From assembly GCA_019637585.1 (NCBI GenBank), contig JAHBVL010000002.1:568023-632022 (forward strand): 64,000 nt of DNA. The letters are read 5' to 3'. The position numbers and the translations under genes were made by a program. Shown here piece after piece: positions 1 to 8,573 of the stretch. The notes under the pieces are model-generated. The model was not told the DNA's origin, ran no database searches, and was given only the letters and a program-made list of their open reading frames with translations. The stretch is from Thermomicrobiales bacterium (GTDB taxonomy: Bacteria > Chloroflexota > Chloroflexia > Thermomicrobiales > UBA6265). Numbering within the stretch: the first letter of the stretch is position 1; every line of letters begins with the position of its first letter.

Positions 1-1
1 G

Positions 2-397
2 GCAAGGGTTGTGGAAGCGGACGAACGGGAAGCCGGTATCCGCGCATTTCTGAATTTCGGTCACACGCTCGGTCACGCGATCGAAGCCAGCGACTACGCT
101 CTCTTGCATGGAGAAGCGGTCGCGCTCGGTTTGCGAGCGGCGGGACGACTCTCCGTCGCAGTCAATGGCGCCGACCAGCGCATCGTCGACCGCATGGAAG
201 CGCTGCTCGATGCATGGTCACTGCCACGTACGACCTCCATCGATGTCGACCGCACACTCGGTCTCCTGCAGAGTGACAAAAAGCGGGTCGCCGGCGAACA
301 ACGCTGGGTTCTGATGAAGGCAGGTGGTGGAGTCGAGATTCGCACCGGTGTCTCCGACGACGCCGTTCTCGCCGCGCTCCGTTCGGTAGCGACCTGA
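2..397 (+). CDS. aroB: 3-dehydroquinate synthase, C-terminal part
   Basis: The last 131 codons of AroB, the second enzyme of the shikimate pathway, which cyclises DAHP to 3-dehydroquinate using NAD and a divalent metal. The gene is cut by the left window edge, and the frame is open from base 2. The diagnostic metal-site stretch FLNFGHTLGHAIE is followed by HGEAVALG, both carrying metal-ligand histidines. The tail LQSDKKRVAGEQRWVLM matches the usual C-terminal region. The next gene starts 3 bases after the stop, so the two are probably co-transcribed. The role fits the trp operon a few kb away, since both feed on chorismate. Confidence 0.95.
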   Translation, partial: ARVVEADEREAGIRAFLNFGHTLGHAIEASDYALLHGEAVALGLRAAGRLSVAVNGADQRIVDRMEALLDAWSLPRTTSIDVDRTLGLLQSDKKRVAGEQRWVLMKAGGGVEIRTGVSDDAVLAALRSVAT

Positions 398-400
398 TCG

Positions 401-904
401 ATGAACGAAGATGTCGCTCCGGATCCCGCAGTCCTCAGATTCGAGGCGTTTGCCCGCGCCAACGGCATCGCCTACGACCTGGTCGACACCGGAACGCACA
501 CCCTCACCGTCTCGCAAGCGGCCGAAGCGGTGGGAGTCGATGAGGAGCAGGTGATCAAAACCCTCCTCTTCCACGACGGCGAGGGACAATGCGTCATCGC
601 CATCGCCAATGGGGCTCACCGGGTCGATGCGGCACTCCTGGCCCAGGAAGCGGGTTTCGGTCCGCTAAAGCTGGCCAAACCTCACGTCGTAGTCGAGCGA
701 CTTGGCTATCCCGCTGGTGGCGTTCCGCCAATATGCCTCCCACCCGACCTCCCGGTGATCGTCGACACCAAAGCGGCCACGTTGGAATGGTGTGTTGGCG
801 GCGCCGGTTCGATCACCCATCTCGCCCGCCTGTCAATGGCCGACATCATCCGCGCGAACAGCGCGAAAATCGCGCCGATCACAGGCCCCGAACCTTTACG
901 CTAA
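401..904 (+). CDS. YbaK/EbsC-type aminoacyl-tRNA editing protein
   Basis: A 167-residue single-domain protein of the YbaK/ProX family, which hydrolyses mischarged aminoacyl-tRNA (for example Cys- or Ala-tRNA-Pro) in trans. Family signs are VIKTLLFHDG near residue 47, the loop GYPAGGVPPI near residue 103, IVDTKAA, and the late GGAGSITHLARLSMADII. Length is typical for a stand-alone editing domain. The ATG lies 3 bases after aroB. Its exact tRNA substrate cannot be told from sequence. Confidence 0.88.
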   Translation: MNEDVAPDPAVLRFEAFARANGIAYDLVDTGTHTLTVSQAAEAVGVDEEQVIKTLLFHDGEGQCVIAIANGAHRVDAALLAQEAGFGPLKLAKPHVVVERLGYPAGGVPPICLPPDLPVIVDTKAATLEWCVGGAGSITHLARLSMADIIRANSAKIAPITGPEPLR

Positions 905-911
905 CGCCACG

Positions 912-1018
912 CGTCATTTCGAGATTGCCGAGAAACCTCTCGTTTGGGACCGGCATCGTGATCCTTGACCTGCCGGCCAAAATGAACGAGAGATTTCTCC
1001 ACTTTGGTCGAAATGACG
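912..1018. repeat. Palindromic dispersed repeat (MITE/REP-like)
   Basis: A 107-bp inverted-repeat element fills most of the 239-bp gap before ychF. CGTCATTTCGA at 912-922 pairs exactly with TCGAAATGACG at 1008-1018. An inner pair, GAGAAACCTCTCGTT at 930-944 and AACGAGAGATTTCTC at 985-999, matches at 14 of 15 positions. It has no coding capacity. The design resembles, but is not the same as, the 104-bp elements at 3110 and 45568. Confidence 0.85.
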
Positions 1019-1143
1019 TTGCCTTTATTGGGGCTCATCCTCCCCTTTCCGCCTTTCGCCTTCCGCCTCGTCCCCTTTTCGACGATAATCGCTGGCTGGC
1101 CCGGCGATGGGTCGCAAACGCGCTTCCAGCACAGGATGATTTC

Positions 1144-2253
1144 GTGACAACCAAACTTGTGATCGTTGGTCTGCCCGGATCCGGCAAGACGACCGTCTTC
1201 AACGCACTGACGCAATCAGACGTCGCCACCGGTGGATTCAGCGGTCAGGACGAAGCGCACGTCGCCGTCGTGAAAGTGCCGGACGAGCGCCTCGATCTCC
1301 TGACCGAGATGTTCAATCCGCAGCGCAAGGTACCTGCCGATATCCACTACGTCGACGTCGGCGGTCTGAGCAAGGGCATGGCGGAAAAGGGATTGAGCGG
1401 CCAGCTGCTCGGCAATCTCAGCCAGGGAGACGCGCTCGTCCACGTCGTCCGCGCGTTCGAAGACGACAACCTCCCACATCCGGATGGCTCGGTCGATGCC
1501 GTTCGCGATATCGAAACGATCAACCTCGAGTTGATGTTCAGCGATCTCGGAATCGTGGAAAAACGGATTGAACGTCTCACCGCCCAGATTCCGAAGTTCA
1601 AGGGGACCGAGCGGGAGGTCAACGAGCGCGAATTGGCGTTGATGCACCTGTTGAAGGAAAAGCTGGAAGCCGATATTCCCCTGCGTGAAGTCGTGGGCGA
1701 CCTCGAACCCGAAGACCAGAAAACGCTCCGTGGCTTCGCTCTCCTCACCTCCAAACCGCTGCTGATCCTGCTCAATGTCAGCGAATCACAGCTTGGCGAG
1801 GAATCGGCAGCGCTCGTGGAACGAGCCAGGGACCAGTTCGCCCGGCCGGGTGTGGAAGTCGACGCGCTCTGCGGACAAATCGAGATGGAGATCGGTCAGC
1901 TCTCCGACGAAGACGCGGCTGTCTTCCTGGCCGACCTTGGTATCGACGAGTCGAGCCGGGCGCGGGTGATCCGGTTGTCGTTCGGCCTGCTCGGTCTGAT
2001 CCCATTCTTCACCGTCGGACCGGACGAATGTCGCGCCTGGACGATTACCCGCGGCACCGTCGCGGTCGACGCCGCAGCCGAGATCCATACCGACATCTCG
2101 CGCGGTTTCATTCGCGCCGAAGTCGTTTCGTACGACGACATGATCGCCGCCGGCAGCATGGCTGAAGTCAAAAAAGCCGGGAAATTCCGTCGCGAAGGGA
2201 AGACCTATGTGGTCGAGTCGGGCGACATCATCAATTACCTGTTCAACGTCTAG
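1144..2253 (+). CDS. ychF: YchF/Obg-family nucleotide-binding protein
   Basis: A 369-residue YchF-type P-loop protein, a family that binds ATP more readily than GTP and associates with ribosomes. The P-loop is GLPGSGKTT at residues 8-16, where the family usually has a GxPNVGKS form. DVGGLSKG is the G3 region. The NVSE stretch occupies the G4 position, consistent with loss of GTP specificity. A coiled region and a C-terminal TGS domain (ending SGDIINYLFNV) complete the architecture. The GTG at 1144 is chosen because AGGAT lies 6 bases upstream and homology begins there; the open frame extends upstream through the repeat at 912-1018 without meaning. Confidence 0.93.
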   Translation: MTTKLVIVGLPGSGKTTVFNALTQSDVATGGFSGQDEAHVAVVKVPDERLDLLTEMFNPQRKVPADIHYVDVGGLSKGMAEKGLSGQLLGNLSQGDALVHVVRAFEDDNLPHPDGSVDAVRDIETINLELMFSDLGIVEKRIERLTAQIPKFKGTEREVNERELALMHLLKEKLEADIPLREVVGDLEPEDQKTLRGFALLTSKPLLILLNVSESQLGEESAALVERARDQFARPGVEVDALCGQIEMEIGQLSDEDAAVFLADLGIDESSRARVIRLSFGLLGLIPFFTVGPDECRAWTITRGTVAVDAAAEIHTDISRGFIRAEVVSYDDMIAAGSMAEVKKAGKFRREGKTYVVESGDIINYLFNV

Positions 2254-2261
2254 CTGATCTG

Positions 2262-2975
2262 GTGATGGACGAATTCCTCGACATCAACGTCAGGTCTGCC
2301 GGCGAGGTCGCTGCCCGCATTCTGATCCTCTTCGCCCTCAACCAGCGATTAATCGTCGAGGATCTGGCGGCCCAGGAGGAAATCGACGAGGAAGACGATC
2401 CCGACGAGCTCCATTTCGATCTGGGCGTTTTTCTCGATGCGTCCGGCGCGCGTTCCTGGCTCACACCGGCTGAAGCAAGCTGGCTCGAACGATCGCCCGG
2501 CGAGCTCTCTGAAACCGAAATGGAGGAGCTCACCGACTCCGCCACCAGTTTTCGGCCGCTCCTCTCAGCGTCATTGCCAAACGATGCCGAGCATGTGGTC
2601 GATTTGGGCGAAGCGAATGTGCGGTCCCTTTCCCAGAAACTGGCCCTGCCCACCGACGAACGAGCCGCCGAGTTGAGAGAGATTGCGGAAATCCTTCTTT
2701 GGCGGGCGGAGGTGGAAGTCGAGCTGCGGGAATCCGCGCCTGCCGCACGCGCGGAACTGATCGCCGCCATCAACGAGACCGCGGCCGAGGCCAGCAAAGC
2801 CGGACTGATCAGCCTCACGCCCCGAGGCGACTTCGACACCGGCGGCAAGCCACTGAGCGAGCTGGACAAGGTCGAGCTCACCGTCCACCTGCTCGAAGCG
2901 ACCGCCCGGCTAAAGGCGATGAATTGGCTCTGCGGGTTCGGGTCGACCTGGGACGATGTCCCACTAGATCTGTAA
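2262..2975 (+). CDS. DUF4272-like protein of unknown function
   Basis: A 237-residue acidic, cytoplasmic-looking protein 8 bases downstream of ychF and probably in the same transcript. The opening VRSAGEVAARILILFALNQR and the later EIAEILLWRAEVEVEL resemble the DUF4272 family, in which a leading helix is followed by LSP-type and W-R-x-E motifs. There is no signal peptide or membrane segment. The start is GTG at 2262 followed directly by ATG at 2265; either could be used. Function is unknown, and the family assignment rests on pattern memory rather than alignment. Confidence 0.6.
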   Translation: MMDEFLDINVRSAGEVAARILILFALNQRLIVEDLAAQEEIDEEDDPDELHFDLGVFLDASGARSWLTPAEASWLERSPGELSETEMEELTDSATSFRPLLSASLPNDAEHVVDLGEANVRSLSQKLALPTDERAAELREIAEILLWRAEVEVELRESAPAARAELIAAINETAAEASKAGLISLTPRGDFDTGGKPLSELDKVELTVHLLEATARLKAMNWLCGFGSTWDDVPLDL

Positions 2976-3058
2976 CGATCAAAAACCCAAATGGACACGT
3001 ATCCTCGCCATTCATGGCGCATTCTCCGCCCGCACCCAGCAGCAAAAAAAGAGAGATG

Positions 3059-3097
3059 TGTAGCGTCGCCATTTATGGCGCTCTTCCTCGCGCTACA
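3059..3097. repeat. Short inverted repeat TGTAGCG...CGCTACA
   Basis: A 39-bp inverted repeat with 7-bp arms encloses CGCCATTTATGGCG, itself a near-palindrome. A related CGCCATTCATGGCG lies about 55 bases upstream, near 3007. These sit between two convergent genes and next to the 104-bp element at 3110, so this gap consists largely of repeats. Confidence 0.6.
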
Positions 3098-3109
3098 TGA
3101 AACGGACCT

Positions 3110-3213
3110 GTCATCCTGAGCGAAGCGAAGGATCTCTCCGTCGTCTCCTGCCACGACCGTCGTCTCCCTGAGAACTGCTGCGGCAGGGGATTCTTCACTT
3201 CGTTCAGAATGAC
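3110..3213. repeat. 104-bp palindromic dispersed repeat, copy A
   Basis: Starts GTCATCCTGAGCGAAGCGAA and ends TTCACTTCGTTCAGAATGAC; the ends are imperfect reverse complements. Copy B at 45568-45671 has exactly the same length and about 90% identity by eye. It lies directly against the trpF stop codon and may form the 3' structure of the trp transcript. Confidence 0.9.
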
Positions 3214-3214
3214 G

Positions 3215-3928
3215 CTAGGGGGTGGGCACCCGTGGGCGCTGTTGCGCGAAGGCGGCTTTCGCGGCGTGGACGAACGCCTCAATCTTTGAAAAATCCTTCA
3301 TGCCGTCGGTCTCTACACCGCTGCTGACATCGACACCCAGCGGCCGGACCACGCGGATCGCATCGGCAACGCTTTCTGGATCAAGGCCACCGGCCAGCAG
3401 AAAAGGAGTCGTTGCCGCCAGTTCCGCCGCCATCGACCAGTCCGCACGCTTCCCGCTCCCCCCCCGATTGACCGGGTCCCAGGCATCAACAACCCACAGC
3501 GCGGGACGCTTCTCATCGAGCCGAAGAACGTCGATCTGCCGCTGGACCTCCGTGGCGACTGAGCCCGGTGGCGGACCAACCGCGCGGATCACCGGACACG
3601 AAAACAAACCGAGCACTTCGGCAGAATCGGAGCCGTTCAACTGCACGACATCGAGGCCGACTTCTTCGACAACCGCGTTGACATTCTCGACTGACTCGTC
3701 AACGAAAACGCCCACAACCGGAGGCGTACGGGCGCCGAGTTCCTTCCGAAGAAGATCGACCATGATCTTTGCCGCCACTGGGGCGACTCGCCGGCGGGAC
3801 GGGGCGAATATGATTCCGACAAGGTCAGCACCAGCCTCCGCCGCAATCACAGCATGGGCCGCCGACATCAGACCGTCGATCTTGACAATTCCACCGCGAC
3901 GCTTATATTCACTCAGCCTATCCAGCAT
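3215..3928 (-). CDS. trpF: Phosphoribosylanthranilate isomerase-like protein
   Basis: TrpF converts phosphoribosylanthranilate to CdRP, the third committed step to tryptophan. The (beta/alpha)8 family is clear from GADLVGIIFAPSRRRV, VVGVFVDE, VVDAWDPVNRGGSGKRADW (with the acid Asp) and LLAGGLDPESV, and it is the last gene of the trp operon. Oddly, the normal KICG motif with the catalytic Cys reads KIDG here, and QLHG reads QLNG. Activity is therefore uncertain. ATG 3928 overlaps the end of trpC by 11 bp; a GTG at 3940 is an alternative, but its Shine-Dalgarno-like AGAGGG abuts it with no spacing. A dispersed repeat follows the stop codon. Confidence 0.88.
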   Translation of the reverse strand: MLDRLSEYKRRGGIVKIDGLMSAAHAVIAAEAGADLVGIIFAPSRRRVAPVAAKIMVDLLRKELGARTPPVVGVFVDESVENVNAVVEEVGLDVVQLNGSDSAEVLGLFSCPVIRAVGPPPGSVATEVQRQIDVLRLDEKRPALWVVDAWDPVNRGGSGKRADWSMAAELAATTPFLLAGGLDPESVADAIRVVRPLGVDVSSGVETDGMKDFSKIEAFVHAAKAAFAQQRPRVPTP

Positions 3929-4754
3929 GGCAGACGCCACCCCTCTTTAGTTCAGCGATCGCACGTTCTCGGTCGTTCGTGGTGACCAGCGATTCCCCCA
4001 CCAAGATGCCGTCCATTCCGGCGGTCGCCATGCGGTGAGCGTCCGATTCGGTGAAGATGCCGCTCTCCCCGATCATCAATGTGCCGGCAGGCTTCAAAGC
4101 GGCCAGTCTCTCTGAGACGGCCAGATCGACAGCAAAATCATGCAGATTGCGGTTGTTCACGCCGATCAACGGCGCGCCGGTGTTCAGTGCGATGTCCAGT
4201 TCACGTTCGTCATGCACTTCGACCAGCGTTTCCAATCCACGCTCGGTCGCGGCGGCCATCAGCTCCGCCAGTTTGCCGGGTTCAAGCGCGGAGACGATGA
4301 GCAATACGGCACTGGCGCCACGAGTCCTGGCTTCCAGCAGCTGATAGTCATCGAGGAGGAAGTCCTTGCGCAAGACAGGCACGGGCCGGGATCGCCCGGC
4401 GACCGCGCCGGCCACGGCCTCCATATCGTCGAGCGATCCCTGGAAAAAGGGTTCATCCGTGAGCACCGAAATGGCGTCCGTGCCCCCTTCGGCATACTCG
4501 ATGGCAAGTGCAGGCGCGTCGATCTCGACCGGGAATCTTCCCTTCGACGGAGAACCCCGCTTGATCTCGGCAATGAGGGAGAGACCCGGTCGGGCCATTG
4601 CCTCGATCAGACTTGGCGGCGCAGGCAGAGCAGCCAGTCGCCCCTCCAACTCGCTCGCCGGCAGGACCGCCGACCGGGCCGCGACATCCGCCGCCGTTCG
4701 CTCCAGAATGCGGTCGAGAATCGTTCCAGTCGTGACGACTCCATGGACAGTCAC
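3918..4754 (-). CDS. trpC: Indole-3-glycerol-phosphate synthase
   Basis: A 278-residue TIM-barrel enzyme that closes the indole ring from CdRP. All family motifs are present: AEIKRGSPSKG, VLTDEPFFQGS, VLRKDFLLDDYQ, LVEVHDERELD, IGVNNRNLHDF and IGESGI, so the catalytic lysines, Glu and Asn are retained. The start is GTG at 4754, forming a GTGA overlap with the trpD stop, which implies translational coupling. This is a monofunctional enzyme, unlike the TrpC-TrpF fusion of enterobacteria. Confidence 0.97.
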   Translation of the reverse strand: MTVHGVVTTGTILDRILERTAADVAARSAVLPASELEGRLAALPAPPSLIEAMARPGLSLIAEIKRGSPSKGRFPVEIDAPALAIEYAEGGTDAISVLTDEPFFQGSLDDMEAVAGAVAGRSRPVPVLRKDFLLDDYQLLEARTRGASAVLLIVSALEPGKLAELMAAATERGLETLVEVHDERELDIALNTGAPLIGVNNRNLHDFAVDLAVSERLAALKPAGTLMIGESGIFTESDAHRMATAGMDGILVGESLVTTNDRERAIAELKRGGVCHAG

Positions 4755-5824
4755 GCGTCGGTCCTCCCCCCAGCGTGCTGGCTCGTGGCCGCCACGAACC
4801 GTTCGAGCGCTTCGGCAGCCTGGCCGCTGTCGATCGTTGCGGCAGCGAGTTCGACACCCTGGGCAATGCTGTCCACCACCCCGGCCGCATAGAGACCGGC
4901 TCCGGCGTTGAAAAGGACGACATCCCGCATCGATCCCTGCTCGCCGGCCAGAATGCGGCGGGTGATCCCGGCATTATGTGCCGCGTCACCACCGGCCAAC
5001 GCAGCGGCACTGGCTCGTTTCAGTCCAACAGCCTCCGGTCCGATCGTGTACTCGGTGGCGCCGCCTCGATCCGCGTCGAACTCGACAACGTGCGACTCCT
5101 CGCCCAGACCGAGCTCATCGAGCCCCTCGGGCGAATAGACGATCAGCACCCGCTCACTGCCGAGACGTCCCAACGCCTGGGCCATCATCGCCGCGGCGGC
5201 GGGGGTGCTGACACCGATGATCTGACGCCGCAGACCAGCCGGATTGGTCATCGGCCCCAGAAAGTTGAATACGGTGCGCACGCCGATTTCCCGGCGCGTC
5301 GGTCCGGCATGCCGGAAACCCGGGTGATATGACGGCGCAAACATGAACCCGATTCCGGCGTCCCGGATCGACGCCGCAACGGCATCGGGAGGCAGGTCGA
5401 TCGTCACCCCCAGCGCTTCCAGCACATCGGCGGAACCGCTCTGGCTGGTGACCGACCGGTTGCCATGCTTGGCCACCCGCACACCGGCGCCGGCGATCAC
5501 GAGCGCGGCCGTTGTCGAGATGTTGAACGTGCCGCCGCCGTCACCGCCGGTGCCGCAGGTATCGACGATCGGCCGGTCGTCCGGCGCCGCAACCCGCTGG
5601 ACGTGCGACCGCAGCGCACGGGCGAAACCGGTCAGTTCATCGACGGTTTCACCGCGCACCCGCAGCGCCGTGATGATCGAGGCGATCTGGGAGGGAGTCG
5701 CCTCTCCCTGCATGATCGCGTCCATCACGTCGGCTGCCTGTTCTTCGGTCAGGACGCCACCTTCGACGATCGTTTTGATCGCCTCCCGGGCATCGAGCCG
5801 GGATCTGGATTCGGTATCGGTCAT
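4751..5824 (-). CDS. trpD: Anthranilate phosphoribosyltransferase
   Basis: A 357-residue enzyme joining anthranilate to PRPP. The PRPP site DTCGTGGDGGGTFNIST (about residues 88-104), AKHGNRSVTSQSGSADVLEALG and FNFLGPMTNPAGLRRQIIGV are diagnostic. Length is standard for the stand-alone form, with no fused glutaminase. It starts 3 bases after the trpG stop and overlaps trpC by 4 bases. Confidence 0.97.
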   Translation of the reverse strand: MTDTESRSRLDAREAIKTIVEGGVLTEEQAADVMDAIMQGEATPSQIASIITALRVRGETVDELTGFARALRSHVQRVAAPDDRPIVDTCGTGGDGGGTFNISTTAALVIAGAGVRVAKHGNRSVTSQSGSADVLEALGVTIDLPPDAVAASIRDAGIGFMFAPSYHPGFRHAGPTRREIGVRTVFNFLGPMTNPAGLRRQIIGVSTPAAAAMMAQALGRLGSERVLIVYSPEGLDELGLGEESHVVEFDADRGGATEYTIGPEAVGLKRASAAALAGGDAAHNAGITRRILAGEQGSMRDVVLFNAGAGLYAAGVVDSIAQGVELAAATIDSGQAAEALERFVAATSQHAGGRTDA

Positions 5825-5827
5825 GAT

Positions 5828-6445
5828 CTAGTACCCCACCAGTGCGGGCGCGGCCCGGCGCACGTTCGGTTCGGCCGTCTTCGAGAGGAAATTGGCCAGA
5901 AGGTCCTTGCCCACCGGCGTCAGGATCGACTCAGGATGGAACTGCACGCCTTCGACCTCCAACTCCCGGTGCCGCAGTCCCATGATGATCCCGTCATCGG
6001 TCTCGGCGGTGATCTCCAGGACCTCCGGCAGTGTCTCCCGATCGATGATCAGCGAGTGGTAGCGCGTCGCGATGAACGGATTGGGCAGATTCTCGAAGAC
6101 ACCCACATTGGTGTGGTGGATGGCCGAGACCTTGCCGTGCATCAACTGGGGCGCCTTGAGAATCGTGCCCCCGAATGCGGCGCCGATCGATTGATGGCCA
6201 AGGCAAACACCGAGAATCGGCACCCTCCCCGCGAAGTGCTCGACCACCGGCACCGAGATTCCCGCTTCGGCGGGCGTACAGGGGCCGGGGGACACGACGA
6301 TCCCCTGCAGGTCATCCATCGTCGCCTCGATCGCGTCGATATCGATGGCGTCGTTGCGAACGACGGTGACCTCGGGGCCGAGCTCGGAGAGGAACTGGTA
6401 GAGGTTGAACGTGAATGAATCGTAGTTGTCGACCAGCAGAATCAT
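5828..6445 (-). CDS. trpG: Anthranilate synthase glutamine amidotransferase subunit
   Basis: A 205-residue class I glutaminase supplying ammonia to TrpE. The N-terminus [14 protein letters not shown] and VVSPGPCTP are typical. [15 protein letters not shown] carries the nucleophile Cys, and [10 protein letters not shown] carries the catalytic His-Glu. ATGA overlap with trpE supports 1:1 coupled translation. No pabB lies nearby, although a dual role in folate synthesis cannot be excluded from sequence. Confidence 0.96.
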   Translation of the reverse strand: MILLVDNYDSFTFNLYQFLSELGPEVTVVRNDAIDIDAIEATMDDLQGIVVSPGPCTPAEAGISVPVVEHFAGRVPILGVCLGHQSIGAAFGGTILKAPQLMHGKVSAIHHTNVGVFENLPNPFIATRYHSLIIDRETLPEVLEITAETDDGIIMGLRHRELEVEGVQFHPESILTPVGKDLLANFLSKTAEPNVRRAAPALVGY

Positions 6446-8031
6446 GACTGCGCCTCCACGGAATCTGGCCCGAATTCTTCGTATTCGATGCGCTCGGCGA
6501 ATTCGATGGCCCGCATCAGTGCCCGCATTTTGTGGAAGGTCTCCGCGTACTCCCCATCGACCGTGCTGTCGGCCACTACGCCGCCGCCCGCTTGCAGCGA
6601 CGCCACCCCCTCCTTGTGGACCAGCGTGCGCAGTGCGATGCAGGTGTCCATCCCACCCGCGAAGTCCATATAGCCGACAGCGCCGGAATAGGGACCGCGC
6701 CGGTCGATCTCCAGCTCGGTGATGATCTCCATGGCCCGCACTTTCGGCGCTCCGGAGACCGTGCCAGCCGGGAAACAGGCGCGCAAGGCATCGAAGCAGT
6801 CGAGTTCCGGTTTCAGGTCTCCTTCGACATGGGTCACGATGTGCATCACATGCGAATAGCGATCGATCTCCATGAACCGGGGCACGCGCACCGTGCCTGG
6901 TGTCGACACCCGGCCGATGTCGTTGCGACCCAGATCGACCAGCATGACATGTTCGGCCCGTTCCTTTTCATCGGCGAGAAGCTCGATGGCCAGGGCTGCG
7001 TCATGCTCGGGTGTTTGCCCGCGGGGCCGGGTTCCGGCGATGGGATGGTTCGTCACAACCCCATCCTCCAGTCGGACCAGCAATTCCGGCGACGCACCCA
7101 CGATATGGTGATCGACGAAATCGAGATAGAACATGTAGGGCGAGGGATTCACTGCCCGGAGCGCCCGGTAGATCGTGAAGGGATGGACGGGCGTCGGCAC
7201 ATCGACCCGGTGCGACAACACCACCTGGAAGATATCCCCTTCCAGAATGTAGTTCTTCGCCTTTTCGATCATGAAATCGTAGTGCGACCGGGGCGTGTTG
7301 AGTTGCAGACGGTCGTCGAGCGGCCGGGGCAGCTCAGGAGCGCCATGAGGAAGTCCCGGCAGTGGCGCTCGCAACTTGCGGATTGTCGCGTCGATCCGCC
7401 CTGTCGCCGCTTCGTAGGCCGACCGGAGCGAACCGCCGCTTCTGGTGTCGACATGGCTGACCACTTTGATGGTTCGCTCGAGGTTGTCGAACACCAGCAA
7501 CCCGTCGACGATCATGAACGAGCCATCCGGCAAGCCCCGTCCCGGTCCCGACGCTTCGCCGACCCGCGGTTCGAAGGCGTTGACCGATTCGAAGGAGAGG
7601 TACCCCACCGCGCCGCCCAGGAAGCGGGGCAACGGCATGCCCGGCAGACGGCTCGATTGGTACTCGGCCAGCAGATCGCGCAGCACATCGAGCGGATCGG
7701 CATATGCCGTTGAGGTCGTCTCGCCATCCCGCGTCAGTTCGGCAAGGCCATGCTGGAACGTGAGGGTGGCGACCGGGTGGGACCCGACGAAGGAGTAGCG
7801 GGCTACGCGTTCGCCGCCTTCGATGCTTTCGAGAACGAAGCAGGGCGATTCATCGCGCAGCTTGACCAGCGCCGAAACGGGAGTCTCTGTATCGGCCATC
7901 ACCTCACGGAAAACCGGAACCAGCCGCGGCGGCGTCTTCTCACTGGCCAACCAGTGCTCCAGCTCGTCGAGCGAGGGCGAGAAGCTGCCCCGCTGCGCGA
8001 CCGCTGGCTTCGGTGAAACTGCTGTGACCAT
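6442..8031 (-). CDS. trpE: Anthranilate synthase component I
   Basis: A 529-residue chorismate-utilising enzyme. The C-terminal catalytic half has [45 protein letters not shown] and [18 protein letters not shown], the usual chorismate and Mg sites. The N-terminal half has [19 protein letters not shown], matching the allosteric Trp pocket, so feedback inhibition is likely in addition to T-box control. The start ATG 8031 has AGGAGG about 6 bases upstream. It is the first gene of the trpEGDCF operon. Confidence 0.97.
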   Translation of the reverse strand: MVTAVSPKPAVAQRGSFSPSLDELEHWLASEKTPPRLVPVFREVMADTETPVSALVKLRDESPCFVLESIEGGERVARYSFVGSHPVATLTFQHGLAELTRDGETTSTAYADPLDVLRDLLAEYQSSRLPGMPLPRFLGGAVGYLSFESVNAFEPRVGEASGPGRGLPDGSFMIVDGLLVFDNLERTIKVVSHVDTRSGGSLRSAYEAATGRIDATIRKLRAPLPGLPHGAPELPRPLDDRLQLNTPRSHYDFMIEKAKNYILEGDIFQVVLSHRVDVPTPVHPFTIYRALRAVNPSPYMFYLDFVDHHIVGASPELLVRLEDGVVTNHPIAGTRPRGQTPEHDAALAIELLADEKERAEHVMLVDLGRNDIGRVSTPGTVRVPRFMEIDRYSHVMHIVTHVEGDLKPELDCFDALRACFPAGTVSGAPKVRAMEIITELEIDRRGPYSGAVGYMDFAGGMDTCIALRTLVHKEGVASLQAGGGVVADSTVDGEYAETFHKMRALMRAIEFAERIEYEEFGPDSVEAQS

Positions 8032-8061
8032 TCTGGTTCCTCCTGGGTCGTCGCGCCGGGC

Positions 8062-8359
8062 AACAAAAAACCCCCGTCCCTGAAGGGACGGAGGCGAAAT
8101 GCCTGCCGCGGTACCACCCTTGTTGGGAATCTCACGATTCCCCGCTCGACAAGTACGGGCCGGTACATCCGGCCGATACCCCGCTCCCGCTAACGGTGGA
8201 GAAACCGGCGACGCCTACTCGGTCATCGACCTTTCGGGTCACGACTCACGGATCCATTCAGCGCCCACCCGGCGTCGGGCTTTCACCATCCCCGACTCGC
8301 TCTGCCCGGTGTTTCCCGGCGCGTACTCGTTCCGATCACAGTCAGTGCGATCTTCAACT
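8062..8359 (-). promoter_or_regulatory. T-box riboswitch with Trp specifier (TGG)
   Basis: The trpE leader carries the T-box core AAGGGTGGTACCGCG (minus strand, complement of about 8108-8122), the segment that pairs with the tRNA acceptor end in the antiterminator. Further upstream, the Stem I distal loop reads GGTGAAA, fitting the GGNGNRA consensus, and the specifier-loop side reads GAATGGA, placing TGG (Trp) at 8254-8256. Uncharged tRNA-Trp should stabilise the antiterminator and allow trpEGDCF transcription. The leader ends in the terminator at 8064-8091. The 5' limit is set from the promoter at 8366-8395. Confidence 0.93.
8064..8091 (-). terminator. Intrinsic terminator of the Trp T-box leader
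   Basis: On the minus strand, CCGTCCC-TTCA-GGGACGG runs into GGG and six T. It lies just after the T-box consensus and 33 bases before the trpE start, where a regulated leader terminator is expected. Confidence 0.93.
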
Positions 8360-8365
8360 GGGAGG

Positions 8366-8395
8366 AATCTAGCACTGGGAAGGTGCGGACGTCAA
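8366..8395 (-). promoter_or_regulatory. Predicted sigma-70 promoter of the trp operon
   Basis: On the minus strand, TTGACG (8390-8395), an 18-base spacer, then TAGATT (8366-8371). A start near 8359 would place the T-box Stem I at the very 5' end of the transcript, as is usual for this riboswitch class. Confidence 0.7.
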
Positions 8396-8401
8396 CGGAC
8401 G

Positions 8402-8513
8402 GAGCGGGCAGCCGGCGGCGAGCAGCGGGCAGGAGCGGTTGCAGGGCGAGCTCCACGGACCTCACTTTCTGCTGACGCCTTGCTGCCAGCTGCCTGCCGC
8501 CTGCTGCCCGCTC
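8402..8513. repeat. Inverted repeat between trp and hyuA
   Basis: An 18-bp arm starting GAGCGGGCAGC at 8402-8419 matches the reverse complement of 8496-8513 (ending CTGCTGCCCGCTC) with one mismatch. The roughly 112-bp element contains further GCTGCC/GGCAGC repeats. It separates the divergent trp and hyuA transcripts and resembles the other dispersed palindromes here. Confidence 0.7.
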
Positions 8514-8573
8514 ATGATCGCGTACCATCCCTACCATGATTCGATCATCTCTTTTCCTATCGAGGGCGGGAAC

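Noticed and set aside
589-1143. N-terminal extension of ychF
   Set aside because: It runs through the YbaK gene and a palindromic repeat in the wrong frame; YchF homology and a ribosome site begin at GTG 1144.
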